The notes under the pieces: model-generated | Told to the model about the DNA's origin: nothing | The model's input: only the letters and a program-made list of their open reading frames with translations | The model's database searches: none | Made by a program: the position numbers and the translations under genes | DNA from: Anaerolineaceae bacterium | GTDB lineage: Bacteria > Chloroflexota > Anaerolineae > Anaerolineales > Anaerolineaceae | Reading direction: 5' to 3' | NCBI GenBank assembly: GCA_003448875.1 | Contig: DLXG01000157.1 | Span: 993 to 24,688, forward strand | DNA length: 23,696 nt | In this document: positions 22,974 to 23,696 of the stretch, in pieces | Numbering within the stretch: the stretch's first letter is position 1 | Layout: the number at the start of each line of letters is the position of its first letter

Positions 22974-23696
22974 TTATCGGTTATCTCTGATCACCTCCTC
23001 GGATATGGAATGTTCTTGCTCAACCAGTCGGCTGGAAGACCGAATGACCAGTTGCGGCTGCATCAGGACTGTTTCAAATTCTTGCCCGGCACTTTTTGCT
23101 TCCAGTAAATTTAACAACATTGCAATCAGCCGTTCCCCAATCTCCCAAACCGGCTGGCGCACAGAAGTCAGCGGCGGGGTCAGATACTGCGCAATTGGGG
23201 TATCATCGAAGCCGGTCACGGCAACTTGACTGCCGACCCGATAACCAGCATCCTGTACGGCTTTGATGGCACCAACCGCCATATAATCATTCAGGCAAAC
23301 GATACCGGTAGGGCGAATTTCCTCCGGCAGTTCCAGCAATTTTCTGGTCGCCTCGTAACCAAAAGCATAGCGACCCTCGCCACGTTGGATCCACTCGGGC
23401 AGCGGTTCAATACCAGCGGAGCGCATCGCCGCAAAATACCCTTCCATGCGGTTGTTGCCCACCCGTGATTCGACAGGCCAGGCCAGCGCTGCAATCCGCC
23501 GGTGGCCTTGATTCAACAAGTGTTCGGTTGCCAGCCGCAAACCAAATCCGCCATCCACATCAATGGAGGGGAAGCGCAATTCGGGATTGGAACGGCCAAA
23601 GGCTACAAAAGGAAATTTTTGATCGAGTAAAAATAACACCCGCGGATCGTTGTATTCCACCCCCGAAAGCACAAAGCCATCCACGCGGCGAGTTTC
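22974..23696 (-). CDS. LacI/GalR-family regulator (N-terminus cut by window edge)
   Basis: 241 codons of a LacI-type repressor are visible; the DNA-binding helix-turn-helix lies beyond the window. The periplasmic-binding-like effector domain shows IDVDGGFGLRLATEHLLNQGHRRIA, RMEGYFAAM, GIVCLNDYMAVGAI, VAVTGFDDTPIAQYLTPPLTSVRQP and a C-terminal QPQLVIRSS. The frame is open to the last base, so the GTG at 23684 is not the true start. It sits 190 bases upstream of the sugar importer in the same direction and most likely controls it, releasing DNA on binding of the disaccharide or a derivative. Confidence 0.92.
   Translation of the reverse strand, partial: ETRRVDGFVLSGVEYNDPRVLFLLDQKFPFVAFGRSNPELRFPSIDVDGGFGLRLATEHLLNQGHRRIAALAWPVESRVGNNRMEGYFAAMRSAGIEPLPEWIQRGEGRYAFGYEATRKLLELPEEIRPTGIVCLNDYMAVGAIKAVQDAGYRVGSQVAVTGFDDTPIAQYLTPPLTSVRQPVWEIGERLIAMLLNLLEAKSAGQEFETVLMQPQLVIRSSSRLVEQEHSISEEVIRDNR

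Noticed and set aside
1..23696. CRISPR array, tRNA genes, phage or restriction/defence genes
   Set aside because: Scanned by eye for regular repeats, tRNA-like folds and known defence motifs; nothing convincing was seen beyond the short tandem repeat at 11221-11269.

Overview
The window looks like a chromosomal segment of a heterotrophic, probably anaerobic Chloroflexota bacterium of the Anaerolineae type. That placement is an inference from gene content and style: a GH65 phosphorylase beside a sugar ABC importer, short lipoproteins with LxxC boxes, good Shine-Dalgarno sites and ATGA-coupled genes. No rRNA or other taxonomic marker is present. No tRNA, rRNA, CRISPR array, phage gene or intact transposase is visible. 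Both ends cut through genes: an ABC exporter on the left and a LacI-type regulator on the right.

Layout. (1) 1-4398, minus strand: a MarR-type regulator followed by two half-size ABC exporters, the pair joined by an ATGA overlap; a typical autoregulated drug-efflux operon. (2) 4529-6742, minus strand: a tight operon of a small disulfide (thioredoxin-like) protein, an XdhC-type maturation factor and a ChlI/BchI-type AAA+ ATPase, behind a TATAAT box with a perfect 20-bp palindrome. (3) 6950-9394, plus strand: the most distinctive part, a bacterial microcompartment (BMC) operon with ribose-5-phosphate isomerase B, deoxyribose-phosphate aldolase and three different EutN/CcmL (BMC-P) vertex proteins. 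Both enzymes carry an added N-terminal amphipathic helix plus linker of the encapsulation-peptide kind, and the aldolase linker carries four regularly spaced cysteines. No hexameric or trimeric shell gene is in view, so the rest of the shell must be encoded elsewhere. (4) 9401-10857, minus strand: the ribosome-assembly GTPase RsgA coupled to an RNHCP-domain zinc protein. (5) 10858-11270: a gene-poor stretch with a near-consensus promoter, a 24-codon reading frame with a strong ribosome binding site, an intrinsic terminator, and a tandem and inverted repeat that looks like an insertion-sequence end and supplies the last codons of the neighbouring gene.

(6) 11253-14989, minus strand: a complete iron(III)-type ABC importer (binding lipoprotein, fused double permease, ATPase) with a palindrome inside its promoter. 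(7) 15134-16524, plus strand: a YedF-like DsrE protein and a lipoprotein of unknown function, ending at a strong hairpin shared with the convergent next block. (8) 16578-23696, minus strand: a disaccharide utilisation block in the order LacI-type regulator, sugar-binding lipoprotein, two permeases, GH65 inverting phosphorylase and beta-phosphoglucomutase. Together these import an alpha-glucosyl disaccharide, phosphorolyse it to beta-glucose 1-phosphate plus a sugar, and convert the phosphate ester to glucose 6-phosphate. A 14-bp perfect hairpin separates the binding-protein gene from the permease genes.

The BMC operon is the best candidate for an underexplored system. It resembles the class called sugar-phosphate-utilising BMCs in published catalogues (from memory), but the cysteine-bearing linker and the changed catalytic position of the isomerase deserve attention.
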